From NCBI RefSeq assembly GCF_001563285.1, contig NZ_CP005193.1, positions 1 through 32,974 of the forward strand: a stretch of DNA of 32,974 nt. The letters are read 5' to 3'. Below are positions 22,511 to 30,734 of the stretch, one piece after another. A program made the position numbers and the translations under genes. Within the stretch, counting starts at the first letter, position 1, and the number at the start of each line of letters is the position of its first letter. Below the pieces are notes generated by a model. That model was not told where the DNA came from. It made no database searches and saw only the letters and a list, made by a program, of their open reading frames with translations. This DNA comes from Sphingobium sp. MI1205. Its GTDB lineage: Bacteria > Pseudomonadota > Alphaproteobacteria > Sphingomonadales > Sphingomonadaceae.

Positions 22511-23390
22511 GGCTCTGTTGCAAAAATCGTGAAGCTTGAGCATGCTTGGCGGAGATTGGACGGACGGAACGATGACGGATTTCAAGTGGCGCCATTTCCA
22601 GGGTGATGTGATCCTGTGGGCGGTGCGCTGGTATTGTCGCTATCCGATCAGCTATCGCGACCTTGAGGAAATGCTGGCGGAACGCGGCATTTCGGTCGAC
22701 CATACGACGATCTATCGCTGGGTCCAGTGCTACGCCCCGGAGATGGAGAAGCGGCTGCGCTGGTTCTGGCGGCGTGGCTTTGATCCGAGCTGGCGCCTGG
22801 ATGAAACCTACGTCAAGGTGCGGGGCAAGTGGACCTACCTGTACCGGGCAGTCGACAAGCGGGGCGACACGATCGATTTCTACCTGTCGCCGACCCGCAG
22901 CGCCAAGGCAGCGAAGCGGTTCCTGGGCAAGGCCCTGCGAGGCCTGAAGCACTGGGAAAAGCCTGCCACGCTCAATACCGACAAAGCGCCGAGCTATGGT
23001 GCAGCGATCACCGAATTGAAGCGCGAAGGAAAGCTGGACCGGGAGACGGCCCACCGGCAGGTGAAGTATCTCAATAACGTGATCGAGGCCGATCACGGAA
23101 AGCTCAAGATACTGATCAAGCCGGTGCGCGGTTTCAAATCGATCCCCACGGCCTATGCCACGATCAAGGGATTCGAAGTCATGCGAGCCCTGCGCAAAGG
23201 ACAGGCTCGCCCCTGGTGCCTGCAGCCCGGCATCAGGGGCGAGGTGCGCCTTGTGGAGAGAGCTTTTGGCATTGGGCCCTCGGCGCTGACGGAGGCCATG
23301 GGCATGCTCAACCACCATTTCGCAGCAGCCGCCTGATCGGCGCAGAGCGACAGCCTACCTCTGACTGCCGCCAATCTTTGCAACAGAGCC
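22511..23390 (+). mobile_element. IS6100 copy 2, inside the receptor gene
   Basis: 880 bp with the same terminal repeats and orientation as copy 1. Left flank acggcacc, right flank cttctcac: no target duplication. The receptor frame reads 31 codons into the IS before stopping at 22606. Confidence 0.95.
22542..23336 (+). CDS. tnpA: IS6100 transposase, copy 2
   Basis: Identical protein to the copy at 10666, with DDE motifs intact. Active transposase together with three direct copies allows homologous or replicative rearrangement of the plasmid, including loss of the lin block bounded by copies 2 and 3. Confidence 0.95.
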   Translation: MLGGDWTDGTMTDFKWRHFQGDVILWAVRWYCRYPISYRDLEEMLAERGISVDHTTIYRWVQCYAPEMEKRLRWFWRRGFDPSWRLDETYVKVRGKWTYLYRAVDKRGDTIDFYLSPTRSAKAAKRFLGKALRGLKHWEKPATLNTDKAPSYGAAITELKREGKLDRETAHRQVKYLNNVIEADHGKLKILIKPVRGFKSIPTAYATIKGFEVMRALRKGQARPWCLQPGIRGEVRLVERAFGIGPSALTEAMGMLNHHFAAAA

Positions 23391-24329
23391 CTTCTCACCA
23401 AACTCGGTACTCCGGCATTTCTGTTCCCGGATCCGACAGACCTGTCGCAATTCTACCCGACAGGGGAGCAGAAGCTCTCGTTCAGCAATGTTTCGCCGCG
23501 CGTCGGCATCGAACTCCATCCGACCGAGCGGATAATGCTGTACGGATCATTCTCGAAGGGGTTCAAGTCGGGCAGCTGGACGACCCGCGTCGCCGCTCCG
23601 GTCCCGCCGGATCCGACCAAGCCTGCGGACAAGCAGGCGCCGAGCTTCAATCCGGAGAAAGCCGACACGTTCGAGATCGGCTTCAAGTCGCAGCTTTTCG
23701 ATCGAATGCTGCAAGTCAATGCTGCGGCATTCTACACGGACTACAAGGGCATCCAGATCCAGATCCAGCGCGGCATCGGTGCCTCCTTCGAGAACGCCGG
23801 CAACGCCAGAATCAAGGGTTTCGAGGTCGAGACGATCTTCGCGCCGAGCCGCGTCTTCCGCGTGAGCGCGTCGGCGGGATACATTGACGCTTACTATCGG
23901 AGGATCAACGATCCGTCGGGCACGATCACGCTGGCGAGCCGGCTGCCGCGTGTCCCGAAGTGGACCGCGACGCTATCTCCCGAGTTCAACGTTTTCCTGG
24001 CCAATGAAGGTCGGGTCACACTGCGGGCGGATTATTCCTACAAGTCCACCATGGCGGCGGATGCGGAAAACACGCCCGAGTTGTTCAGTGGGAATGTCAG
24101 CCTCGTCAATGCCTCGCTCACGTACAGCGCGCCCGGCGACGACTGGTCTCTCGCAATTGGCGGGAACAATGTTTTCAACAAACGCTACATCGCAAATGGC
24201 GTCAATCAGCTCAATGGAGCTGGCCTGCTGAGCGCGGTGCCGAACAGGCCGTCTGAATATTATGCGACTTTGAGGTTTAAATTCTGATCGACCCGGACTG
24301 ATCCCACTCCGGATGCTCCTATCTGTCCG

Positions 24330-24360
24330 GCCCGGGTTTAACCTAGGCCGGGCTTTCTTT
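24330..24360 (+). terminator. Rho-independent terminator after the receptor gene
   Basis: GCCCGG, a 12-nt loop, CCGGGC and then TTTCTTT, starting 43 bp after the receptor stop. It separates the receptor from the convergent linR gene. Confidence 0.6.
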
Positions 24361-24381
24361 GCTAGGTCGATGGCAGCTTTC

Positions 24382-25293
24382 TCACATCCGCGCGGACAGC
24401 ACCTTGTGCAGGAGCTGTCGCAACCAGCGGTGAGGCGGGTCGTCTTGGTTCCTCGCATGCCAATATTGCCTGACCTCAAATGCTTCCATAAGAATTGGCG
24501 GCCGCACGGCCCGGAGTCCGTAGACCTCGGCGAGCCGACCAATCACGCGAGCCGGAGCGGTAAGAATAAGGTCCGACTCGAAGCAAGCTGCCAACGCCAC
24601 GAGAAAGCTGCTCGCGACGATCCTGATCCGATCGGGATGGATCTTGTCGAGGAGAGCGCGTTCGACGGCACGATGGGCATGGGCCATACCCTTGGTGCTG
24701 ACCACGATATGATCTGCGGCCATGAAGTCATCGGTCTCACCGGACTTGATGAACGGATGACCTTCCTTTCCGAAGCACAGATATTCCTCCTGGTAGAGCC
24801 GTTGCGTCTTGATGCCGGCAACAAGGCTCGGATAGGCGCCGACGGCGATATCGACATGCCCGGTCTCGAGCGCGCTCACCATTTCATCGCCGCTCAGCGT
24901 GAGTGCGCGGTAGCTGGTGTGTGGTGCCTCGAACCGCGCCGCCGAATGCAACGCCGTCAAAACGACAAGATGGGCGATGTCCGATCCGGCAATGATGAAT
25001 TCGCGCTTGAGACGGTCAGGTGAGAATGTCTGCCCGCCTTCAGCCAGGTCGCGACGCAGTTCCAGCAGTTGCTGAACAACCCCGGCGATCGCCTCGGCAC
25101 GTGGTGTCGGCTCCATGCCGTCGCGCGCCCGGACGAGAAGCGGGTCGCCCAATGCTTTGCGCAGGCGCGCCAGCCCATGGCTGGCGGTGGGCTGCGGTAG
25201 GTCGAGTTCTCGTGCAGCGGCGCTGACGCTGTGCCGCTTTAACAGCGCATCCAAAAGCACCAAGTGCCGAAAATCCAGGTCATCTATATTCAC
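24382..25293 (-). CDS. linR: LysR-type activator LinR
   Basis: A 303-aa LysR regulator: N-terminal winged HTH (FRHLVLLDALLKRHSVSAAA, then PQPTASHGLARLRKAL) and a substrate-binding domain (DIAVGAYPSLV near 160, then FLVALAACFESDLILTAPAR). LinR activates linE and linD in response to chlorohydroquinones in lindane degraders. I used the GTG at 25293, where LysR proteins begin; the ATG at 25350 would add 19 atypical residues. It is divergent from linE. The T-N11-A dyad TTCACAATCTGAA (25289-25301) overlaps this start and could mediate autorepression. Confidence 0.9.
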   Translation of the reverse strand: MNIDDLDFRHLVLLDALLKRHSVSAAARELDLPQPTASHGLARLRKALGDPLLVRARDGMEPTPRAEAIAGVVQQLLELRRDLAEGGQTFSPDRLKREFIIAGSDIAHLVVLTALHSAARFEAPHTSYRALTLSGDEMVSALETGHVDIAVGAYPSLVAGIKTQRLYQEEYLCFGKEGHPFIKSGETDDFMAADHIVVSTKGMAHAHRAVERALLDKIHPDRIRIVASSFLVALAACFESDLILTAPARVIGRLAEVYGLRAVRPPILMEAFEVRQYWHARNQDDPPHRWLRQLLHKVLSARM

Positions 25294-25424
25294 AATCTGA
25301 ATTGTATCTATGAAGGTCCGCCAATTGTCAAATACTCCCTGATCCCTCAAACAGGCTGCAGCAGCGATCGTTGTGCAGGTTTGAAGAGACGATCCGCAAT
25401 CGCAGAAAATAGTGGAGAGCGATC
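25288..25424. promoter_or_regulatory. linR-linE divergent control region
   Basis: It holds the LysR-type box TTCACAATCTGAA (25289-25301), also readable as ACAAT ctga ATTGT. On the minus strand TTGACA (25326-25331) and TACAAT (25301-25306), 19 bp apart, may drive linR with transcription starting almost at its GTG. The linE promoter must lie in 25330-25415; no strong -35/-10 pair is obvious there, as expected for an activator-dependent promoter. GGAGAG (25413-25418) is the linE ribosome site. Confidence 0.55.
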
Positions 25425-26390
25425 ATGATGCAACTGCCCGAACGCGTCGAAGGACTTCATCACATCACCGTCGCGACCGGATCCGCGCAAGGCGACGTGG
25501 ATCTTCTCGTCAAGACGCTGGGACAGCGGCTCGTCAAGAAGACGATGTTCTACGACGGCGCACGGCCGGTCTATCATCTGTATTTCGGCAATGAGCTTGG
25601 CGAACCGGGCACGCTGTACACCACTTTCCCCGTTCGCCAGGCTGGCTACACCGGAAAGCGTGGTGCAGGGCAGATATCGGCGGTTTCCTATAACGCACCC
25701 GTCGGTACGCTTTCCTGGTGGCAGGAGCATCTCATAAAGCGCGCTGTGACCGTCTCGGAAGTGCGTGAGCGGTTCGGGCAGAAATATCTGTCGTTCGAGC
25801 ACCCCGACTGCGGTGTCGGCTTCGAAATCATCGAGCAGGACACGGACGGCCAGTTCGAGCCCTGGGACTCTCCCTATGTGCCCAAGGAGGTCGCGCTGCG
25901 GGGCTTTCACAGCTGGACGGCCACCCTAAATCGCAATGAGGAGATGGACTCCTTCATGCGCAATGCCTGGAACCTGAAGCCCCAGGGACGCGACGGCAAT
26001 TACCAGCGCTACGCTTTCGGCAATGGCGGTGCGGCCAAGGTGCTAGACGTCTATATCGATGAGGACGAAAGGCCCGGCACCTGGGCGCTTGGCGAAGGCC
26101 AAGTTCATCATGCCGCGTTTGAAGTCGCCGACCTCGACGTGCAGGCCGCGCTCAAATTTGACGTGGAAGGCCTCGGCTACACCGATTTCTCAGATCGCAA
26201 GCACCGCGGCTACTTCGAATCGATCTACGTTCGTACGCCGGGCGGCGTGTTGTTCGAAGCCTCGGTCACGCTTGGTTTCACCCATGACGAGAGCCCCGAG
26301 AAGCTCGGCAGCGAGGTCAAGGTCGCGCCGCAGCTCGAAGGTGTAAAGGACGAGCTCCTCCGGACGATGAACGATCCGATCGTCATTTGA
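25425..26390 (+). CDS. linE: Chlorohydroquinone/hydroquinone 1,2-dioxygenase LinE
   Basis: A 321-aa ring-cleavage dioxygenase of the vicinal-oxygen-chelate fold, in the PcpA subgroup. It opens chlorohydroquinone or hydroquinone, leading to maleylacetate (via an acyl chloride) or hydroxymuconic semialdehyde. The Fe(II) ligands fit PcpA: His12 (GLHHIT), His228 (VHHAAFEV) and Glu278 (LFEASV). Sequence and length match LinE of lindane-degrading Sphingobium as I remember it. First gene of the five-gene operon; controlled by LinR. Confidence 0.95.
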   Translation: MMQLPERVEGLHHITVATGSAQGDVDLLVKTLGQRLVKKTMFYDGARPVYHLYFGNELGEPGTLYTTFPVRQAGYTGKRGAGQISAVSYNAPVGTLSWWQEHLIKRAVTVSEVRERFGQKYLSFEHPDCGVGFEIIEQDTDGQFEPWDSPYVPKEVALRGFHSWTATLNRNEEMDSFMRNAWNLKPQGRDGNYQRYAFGNGGAAKVLDVYIDEDERPGTWALGEGQVHHAAFEVADLDVQAALKFDVEGLGYTDFSDRKHRGYFESIYVRTPGGVLFEASVTLGFTHDESPEKLGSEVKVAPQLEGVKDELLRTMNDPIVI

Positions 26391-26423
26391 TCGCAGGATG
26401 ACTCCGCAGGCTGGGTGAAGAGA

Positions 26424-27224
26424 ATGTGGCGACATCGGGCAGTCAATAGCCGAAATGGTGCGCGGATCGGTGTTCATACCACTGGCTTGCCGAGCGGTGA
26501 GCCGATCCTGCTCCTTTCTTCCCTGCTGGCCGACTGGCGGTCCTGGAATGACGTGGCCGGTCGTTTACCTTCAGGGGTATATGCGATCACGATGGACCTG
26601 CGGGGTCATGGAACGAGTTCGCCGAGTGCCGGCGACTACAGTCTAGCCGAACTGGCGGCCGACGTGCTTAATGTAATGGATAACCTCGCGTTTGCAAGAG
26701 TTCATCTTGTTGGCACGTCGGTCGGGTCGATGGTCGCGCAATATCTTGGCGCCACGGCGGGACACCGGCTTATCTCGCTGACACTCGTGGCAGCAGGTTC
26801 TCTCGTTCCAGAGCCAGCTTGGCCGATCTGGGACAAGCGGGTGGCCGCAGTGCGCAGCGGCGGGCTCATTACGCAGGTGCCGATCGTGTATCCGGCATGG
26901 TTTTCCGGAGCGGTCGACCAAGGTCTGCTGGATCTTGCTGAGTCGATGATCTTGGCCACGACAGTTGCCGGATTCACCGGCGCTGTCGCAGCGATCAAGG
27001 GCCATGACGCGAGAAGCCTTCTTCCGCAGGTCGAAACGCCAACGCTCGTCATAGCCGGTGCGAACGATGCCGCCGTGCCACCGGAGGCGGTCCGCGCGAC
27101 CGCCGCTCTCATTCCAGGTGCCGCATTCGAAGTTGTGACGGGTGCCGCGCACCAGGTCGCGATGCAGCATCCTGTCGCCTTTGCGGACCGGCTATGCCGC
27201 CATATTGCTGGAGCGCCGCGATGA
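26424..27224 (+). CDS. Alpha/beta hydrolase in the linE-linD operon
   Basis: A 266-aa alpha/beta hydrolase related to enol-lactone hydrolases. Nucleophile Ser99 in GTSVGS, Asp215 in AGANDAAVP and His243 in GAAHQVAM complete the triad, and the oxyanion region (LSSLLADWRSW, then MDLRGHGTS) is PcaD-like. It starts 33 bp after linE; ATG 26424 has GGGTGAAGAG upstream, and GTG 26415 is an alternative. A role in hydrolysing an acyl chloride, lactone or ester made by LinE would fit, but this is inference. Confidence 0.85.
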   Translation: MWRHRAVNSRNGARIGVHTTGLPSGEPILLLSSLLADWRSWNDVAGRLPSGVYAITMDLRGHGTSSPSAGDYSLAELAADVLNVMDNLAFARVHLVGTSVGSMVAQYLGATAGHRLISLTLVAAGSLVPEPAWPIWDKRVAAVRSGGLITQVPIVYPAWFSGAVDQGLLDLAESMILATTVAGFTGAVAAIKGHDARSLLPQVETPTLVIAGANDAAVPPEAVRATAALIPGAAFEVVTGAAHQVAMQHPVAFADRLCRHIAGAPR

Positions 27225-27937
27225 CGTTTTCCCCTGAAGGACCCTATGGGACAATCGTGACCGGCCCGCCTGTCGAACAGGCAAATGCTGCGATCATTCT
27301 TCTGCACGGCCGTGGCCAGCGTGCGCAAGCGATGCTGGAACTTGCGAGACAGCTCGATCTGCCCTCTGTCGCCTGGCTTGCCCTGCAAGCGCCCGCCGGG
27401 GCGTGGTACTCGCCCAAATATGACGGGTTCGATCCAGACGGCGACAGGTCTGTGGCTGACGCCTGCACCGCCTTGGCTGAGATCTCCTCGCGGCTGGAAG
27501 CAGCCTGGGTCGCGCTAGACCGTCAGGGCATAGTCGGCTTCAGCCAGGGTGCCTGCCTCGCCAGTCACTTCATGTGGTGCGGCGCTGCGAAAATGGGGTT
27601 CCTGGGCTCGCTGACCGGAAGCCTCCCGGGTTTTGAGCTCCCAACCGCGCCAGTTGAGCCTCGGTTTACCGGTCTCAAGGCGATATTCACAGGTGGTCTG
27701 AACGACGATTGGGTCAAGGCAGAGCATGTGCGGGAGACAGCTGAGCGCTTTAGACTCTCTGGTGCTGATGTCGGCGAGTATATTCAACCGATCAAGGACC
27801 ATGGAATTGGGGCGGACGAGATCGCGTTGTTGCGAGACACCCTGATCGCACGCTTCGAGCTGAACCCGCCGGTCCCTACGCGCGGGCCGCGACATCAGCC
27901 GCTCGTGCCGCAAAGCACGCCAAGTCTGACGGATTGA
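27221..27937 (+). CDS. Phospholipase/carboxylesterase-family hydrolase in the lin operon
   Basis: A 238-aa esterase of the PF02230 type. LLHGRGQ near residue 27, nucleophile Ser108 in GFSQGA, Asp162/163 in GGLNDDWV and His194 in KDHGIG. The ATG overlaps the previous stop (ATGA). These enzymes hydrolyse short esters; genes of this family occur beside hydroquinone dioxygenases of the LinE/MhqO type (mhqD-like), which supports a quinone-linked role here. Last ~20 residues are Pro-rich. Confidence 0.85.
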   Translation: MTFSPEGPYGTIVTGPPVEQANAAIILLHGRGQRAQAMLELARQLDLPSVAWLALQAPAGAWYSPKYDGFDPDGDRSVADACTALAEISSRLEAAWVALDRQGIVGFSQGACLASHFMWCGAAKMGFLGSLTGSLPGFELPTAPVEPRFTGLKAIFTGGLNDDWVKAEHVRETAERFRLSGADVGEYIQPIKDHGIGADEIALLRDTLIARFELNPPVPTRGPRHQPLVPQSTPSLTD

Positions 27938-27944
27938 ACGTCCC

Positions 27945-28577
27945 ATGCTGTTCTCCGTCATAACCACCATCTCGCCTGAAAAGCTGGCAGAGCGCACAGC
28001 AGCCATACCGGCACACCGCGCCTATCTTGCGTCGCACACCGCAAGCATTTTGGCAGTGGGGACCACCTTCGCCGAAGGCGGCGATTTGGTCGGATCGACA
28101 TATCTCGTTGATGTCGACGATTGGAACGCAGCCCGGGCCTTCATCGCCGAAGACCCCATGACCGTGTCCGGGGCACGTCAAAGCATCGACATTCTTGAAT
28201 GGCGGATGGGCGGGTTCGATCGGCGATACCCCTGGCAAGGGGCGAACGTCGAGAGACAAGACGCAGCGCATCAAAGTCTGAATAAGGAAGGGGTGAGCGC
28301 TGCGCCCCAACCTTCGCTCCGCACACGCCATCTCAGAGTGTTGCTGCTGATCACCACGCTCGCGCCGCTAGTGGCCCTCGTCAACATTCTCTTGGGCGAC
28401 ACCATTGCCCATCTTCCCGTTTTGCTGCGCTCCTTCTTGGTCGTGGGGCTTGTCGTGCCCGCCGCGACCTATGTTGCACTGCCGCTGCTTACCGGCCTTG
28501 CGCGCTGCGTGGGGCAGGAGCGCCGGGAAAGTTCACCAGCCATCCGGCCGCCGGCGGAACACACTCATTCTACATGA
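27945..28577 (+). CDS. YciI-like domain fused to two membrane helices
   Basis: A 210-aa protein. Residues 1-95 form a YciI/EthD-like ferredoxin fold (RAYLASHTASILAVGTTFAE, then LVDVDDWNAARAFIAEDP). Residues ~130-190 hold two membrane segments (VLLLITTLAPLVALVNILLG and FLVVGLVVPAATYVALPLL), resembling the membrane tail of ABM/DUF2798-type proteins. It starts 7 bp after the esterase gene. Such small folds often handle unstable ring-cleavage intermediates; a membrane-tethered version in the lin operon is unusual and its role is unknown. Confidence 0.7.
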   Translation: MLFSVITTISPEKLAERTAAIPAHRAYLASHTASILAVGTTFAEGGDLVGSTYLVDVDDWNAARAFIAEDPMTVSGARQSIDILEWRMGGFDRRYPWQGANVERQDAAHQSLNKEGVSAAPQPSLRTRHLRVLLLITTLAPLVALVNILLGDTIAHLPVLLRSFLVVGLVVPAATYVALPLLTGLARCVGQERRESSPAIRPPAEHTHST

Positions 28578-28636
28578 CGATTTAGCCCGCAAAAATCCCC
28601 GAACGTCTCAGTTCCAGGCAAAAGGATCATAAAAAT

Positions 28637-29677
28637 ATGAGCGCTGATACAGAAACCCTGGCGAGGAAAGTCCGTGAAGAGGTTATCAAGCCTGAGCAAT
28701 CGACTCTGATTAGCCCGGATCGACAGTCACCGAGCCTCCTTCGCCGCGAAGCGACGGTCGAACCGCGGTTCGAACTGTTCCACTTCGTGTTCTCAGTCTG
28801 CTCGCAAAAGGTGCGCGGCACCCTAATGGAGAAGGGCGTGACCTTCGGCTCCAACGAGTTGACGATCCTTCCCCCGCAGAATGAGAATTATTGTCCGCAA
28901 TATGTCCGGCTGCGGTTGCGATCGGAAGCCGCAGCCAAGCACCGTCCTGTCAGCTCGTTCACTGGGCAGTCGTCTGTTGATTCCGAAGGGTTCGACCCGC
29001 TCGTCGTACCGACCCTCGTCGACCATGAGACCGGCCGGATCCTCGCCGATTCCAAGGCAATCTGCCTCTACCTCTGCGACGCCTTGTCCGGCGGTACCGA
29101 TCTTCTGCCCGCCGACATACGGGAGGCTGTGCTCAAGCAGGTCCAGCTCGCTGACACGACGCCCCATGTAGCCCTGCTCTACGGCGCCGATCCGGACGGT
29201 GATCGTCGGCCCGAAAGCATGCAGGCGGTCATGCCCGGCATCCACGCACACAAGATCGACGCCGTGCGCCGCAATATCCCGCTCGCGGACGGCGACCCGC
29301 TTCTCCTCGAAGCCTACCAACACAAGATTGTGAAGGAGGAAGCCGCCGCCTCGTTCGTCATCAACGAGCCGCAAATGCGGACCGCCATCTCGAAGGCGGA
29401 GCAGCTGGTTACCGATCTCGATCGCGACCTCGGGGCGTCCACCGGACCTTGGCTGTTCGGCGACCGCTTCACGCTCGCCGACCTGTTCTGGGCCGTCAGT
29501 CTCTACCGCTTCCTCTGGCTCGGCTATTCGGGTTTCTGGAAAGACGGTGCAGGCAAGCCCCGTGTCGAGGCCTATGCCAATCGGCTCTTCGCGCGGCCCT
29601 CCGTCAAGGATGCGATCATCCAGTGGCCCGGCCATCCGCCGAGCGAGAATGTCATCCATCTCCTGAGCAACGCCTAA
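28637..29677 (+). CDS. linD: 2,5-dichlorohydroquinone reductive dechlorinase LinD
   Basis: A 346-aa glutathione-S-transferase-fold enzyme that removes chlorine from 2,5-dichlorohydroquinone with glutathione, giving chlorohydroquinone and then hydroquinone. An N-terminal extension of ~50 residues precedes the thioredoxin-like domain (LFHFVFSVCSQKVRGTLMEK), with PTLVDHETGRILADSKAI as the glutathione-binding strand-turn and GPWLFGDRFTLADLFWAVSL in the C-terminal helical domain. Length and sequence match LinD. AAAGGA precedes the ATG. It is 59 bp after the YciI gene and last in the operon. Confidence 0.95.
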   Translation: MSADTETLARKVREEVIKPEQSTLISPDRQSPSLLRREATVEPRFELFHFVFSVCSQKVRGTLMEKGVTFGSNELTILPPQNENYCPQYVRLRLRSEAAAKHRPVSSFTGQSSVDSEGFDPLVVPTLVDHETGRILADSKAICLYLCDALSGGTDLLPADIREAVLKQVQLADTTPHVALLYGADPDGDRRPESMQAVMPGIHAHKIDAVRRNIPLADGDPLLLEAYQHKIVKEEAAASFVINEPQMRTAISKAEQLVTDLDRDLGASTGPWLFGDRFTLADLFWAVSLYRFLWLGYSGFWKDGAGKPRVEAYANRLFARPSVKDAIIQWPGHPPSENVIHLLSNA

Positions 29678-29748
29678 AGGCAACCACCGCGCCGTCCGCA
29701 AGCGACGCGGTCCATGCCCTGAACGCGTCGTCCGGCAGGGCCGAGACC

Positions 29749-30628
29749 GGCTCTGTTGCAAAAATCGTGAAGCTTGAGCATGCTTGGCGGAGATTGGACG
29801 GACGGAACGATGACGGATTTCAAGTGGCGCCATTTCCAGGGTGATGTGATCCTGTGGGCGGTGCGCTGGTATTGTCGCTATCCGATCAGCTATCGCGACC
29901 TTGAGGAAATGCTGGCGGAACGCGGCATTTCGGTCGACCATACGACGATCTATCGCTGGGTCCAGTGCTACGCCCCGGAGATGGAGAAGCGGCTGCGCTG
30001 GTTCTGGCGGCGTGGCTTTGATCCGAGCTGGCGCCTGGATGAAACCTACGTCAAGGTGCGGGGCAAGTGGACCTACCTGTACCGGGCAGTCGACAAGCGG
30101 GGCGACACGATCGATTTCTACCTGTCGCCGACCCGCAGCGCCAAGGCAGCGAAGCGGTTCCTGGGCAAGGCCCTGCGAGGCCTGAAGCACTGGGAAAAGC
30201 CTGCCACGCTCAATACCGACAAAGCGCCGAGCTATGGTGCAGCGATCACCGAATTGAAGCGCGAAGGAAAGCTGGACCGGGAGACGGCCCACCGGCAGGT
30301 GAAGTATCTCAATAACGTGATCGAGGCCGATCACGGAAAGCTCAAGATACTGATCAAGCCGGTGCGCGGTTTCAAATCGATCCCCACGGCCTATGCCACG
30401 ATCAAGGGATTCGAAGTCATGCGAGCCCTGCGCAAAGGACAGGCTCGCCCCTGGTGCCTGCAGCCCGGCATCAGGGGCGAGGTGCGCCTTGTGGAGAGAG
30501 CTTTTGGCATTGGGCCCTCGGCGCTGACGGAGGCCATGGGCATGCTCAACCACCATTTCGCAGCAGCCGCCTGATCGGCGCAGAGCGACAGCCTACCTCT
30601 GACTGCCGCCAATCTTTGCAACAGAGCC
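29749..30628 (+). mobile_element. IS6100 copy 3, downstream of linD
   Basis: 880 bp, same orientation and ends as the other copies. Left flank ccgagacc, right flank cggtgccg: no target duplication. It lies 71 bp after the linD stop and truncates a resolvase gene on its other side. Confidence 0.95.
29780..30574 (+). CDS. tnpA: IS6100 transposase, copy 3
   Basis: Identical protein to the copies at 10666 and 22542. With copy 2 it brackets 8.1 kb carrying the lin operon, a composite-transposon-like unit, although the missing flanking duplications show it did not arrive as a simple transposon. Confidence 0.95.
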   Translation: MLGGDWTDGTMTDFKWRHFQGDVILWAVRWYCRYPISYRDLEEMLAERGISVDHTTIYRWVQCYAPEMEKRLRWFWRRGFDPSWRLDETYVKVRGKWTYLYRAVDKRGDTIDFYLSPTRSAKAAKRFLGKALRGLKHWEKPATLNTDKAPSYGAAITELKREGKLDRETAHRQVKYLNNVIEADHGKLKILIKPVRGFKSIPTAYATIKGFEVMRALRKGQARPWCLQPGIRGEVRLVERAFGIGPSALTEAMGMLNHHFAAAA

Positions 30629-30629
30629 C

Positions 30630-30734
30630 GGTGCCGAGATGGCGCGGCTCTACGGCGTCAGTGAACCCACCGTCTCGCGCATCGTCGCCGCGCACCGCCA
30701 GCAATTCAGTCAGCAGCAGAGGGAACAGGCATGA
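30630..30734 (+). pseudogene. C-terminal tail of a serine resolvase, cut by IS6100
   Basis: Directly after the IS end the frame reads GAEMARLYGVSEPTVSRIVA and a Gln-rich tail, stopping at 30734. This is the DNA-binding HTH of resolvase/invertase proteins (A..ARL.GVS..TV.RI). The catalytic domain is gone. Its stop overlaps the ATG of the next gene (ATGA), so the two once formed an operon. Confidence 0.7.

Larger units (their letters stand above)
21497..24287 (+). pseudogene. TonB-dependent outer-membrane receptor, split by IS6100 with internal loss
   Basis: The 5' part (21497-22510, 338 codons) has a signal peptide (SLALVTCAVSAALAVPAWGQ), a TonB-box-like DEIIVTANKRSQ, a plug domain with VYTLRGVGFF and LEVLKGPQGTLFGQNSTGGA, and the first barrel strands. 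The 3' part (23391-24287, 298 codons) ends with the barrel terminus YYATLRFKF. The IS6100 flanks carry no target duplication, and 636 residues is some 100-150 short of the usual size, so part of the barrel was deleted. The ATG at 21497 follows GGGAGAGG. The neighbours suggest the receptor once imported a lindane-pathway compound. Confidence 0.9.

Noticed and set aside
22503..30636. Possible shared target duplication between the left flank of IS6100 copy 2 (acggcacc) and the right flank of copy 3 (cggtgccg)
   Set aside because: They share GGTGCCG only in reverse complement and shifted by one base, so they are not a proper duplication.
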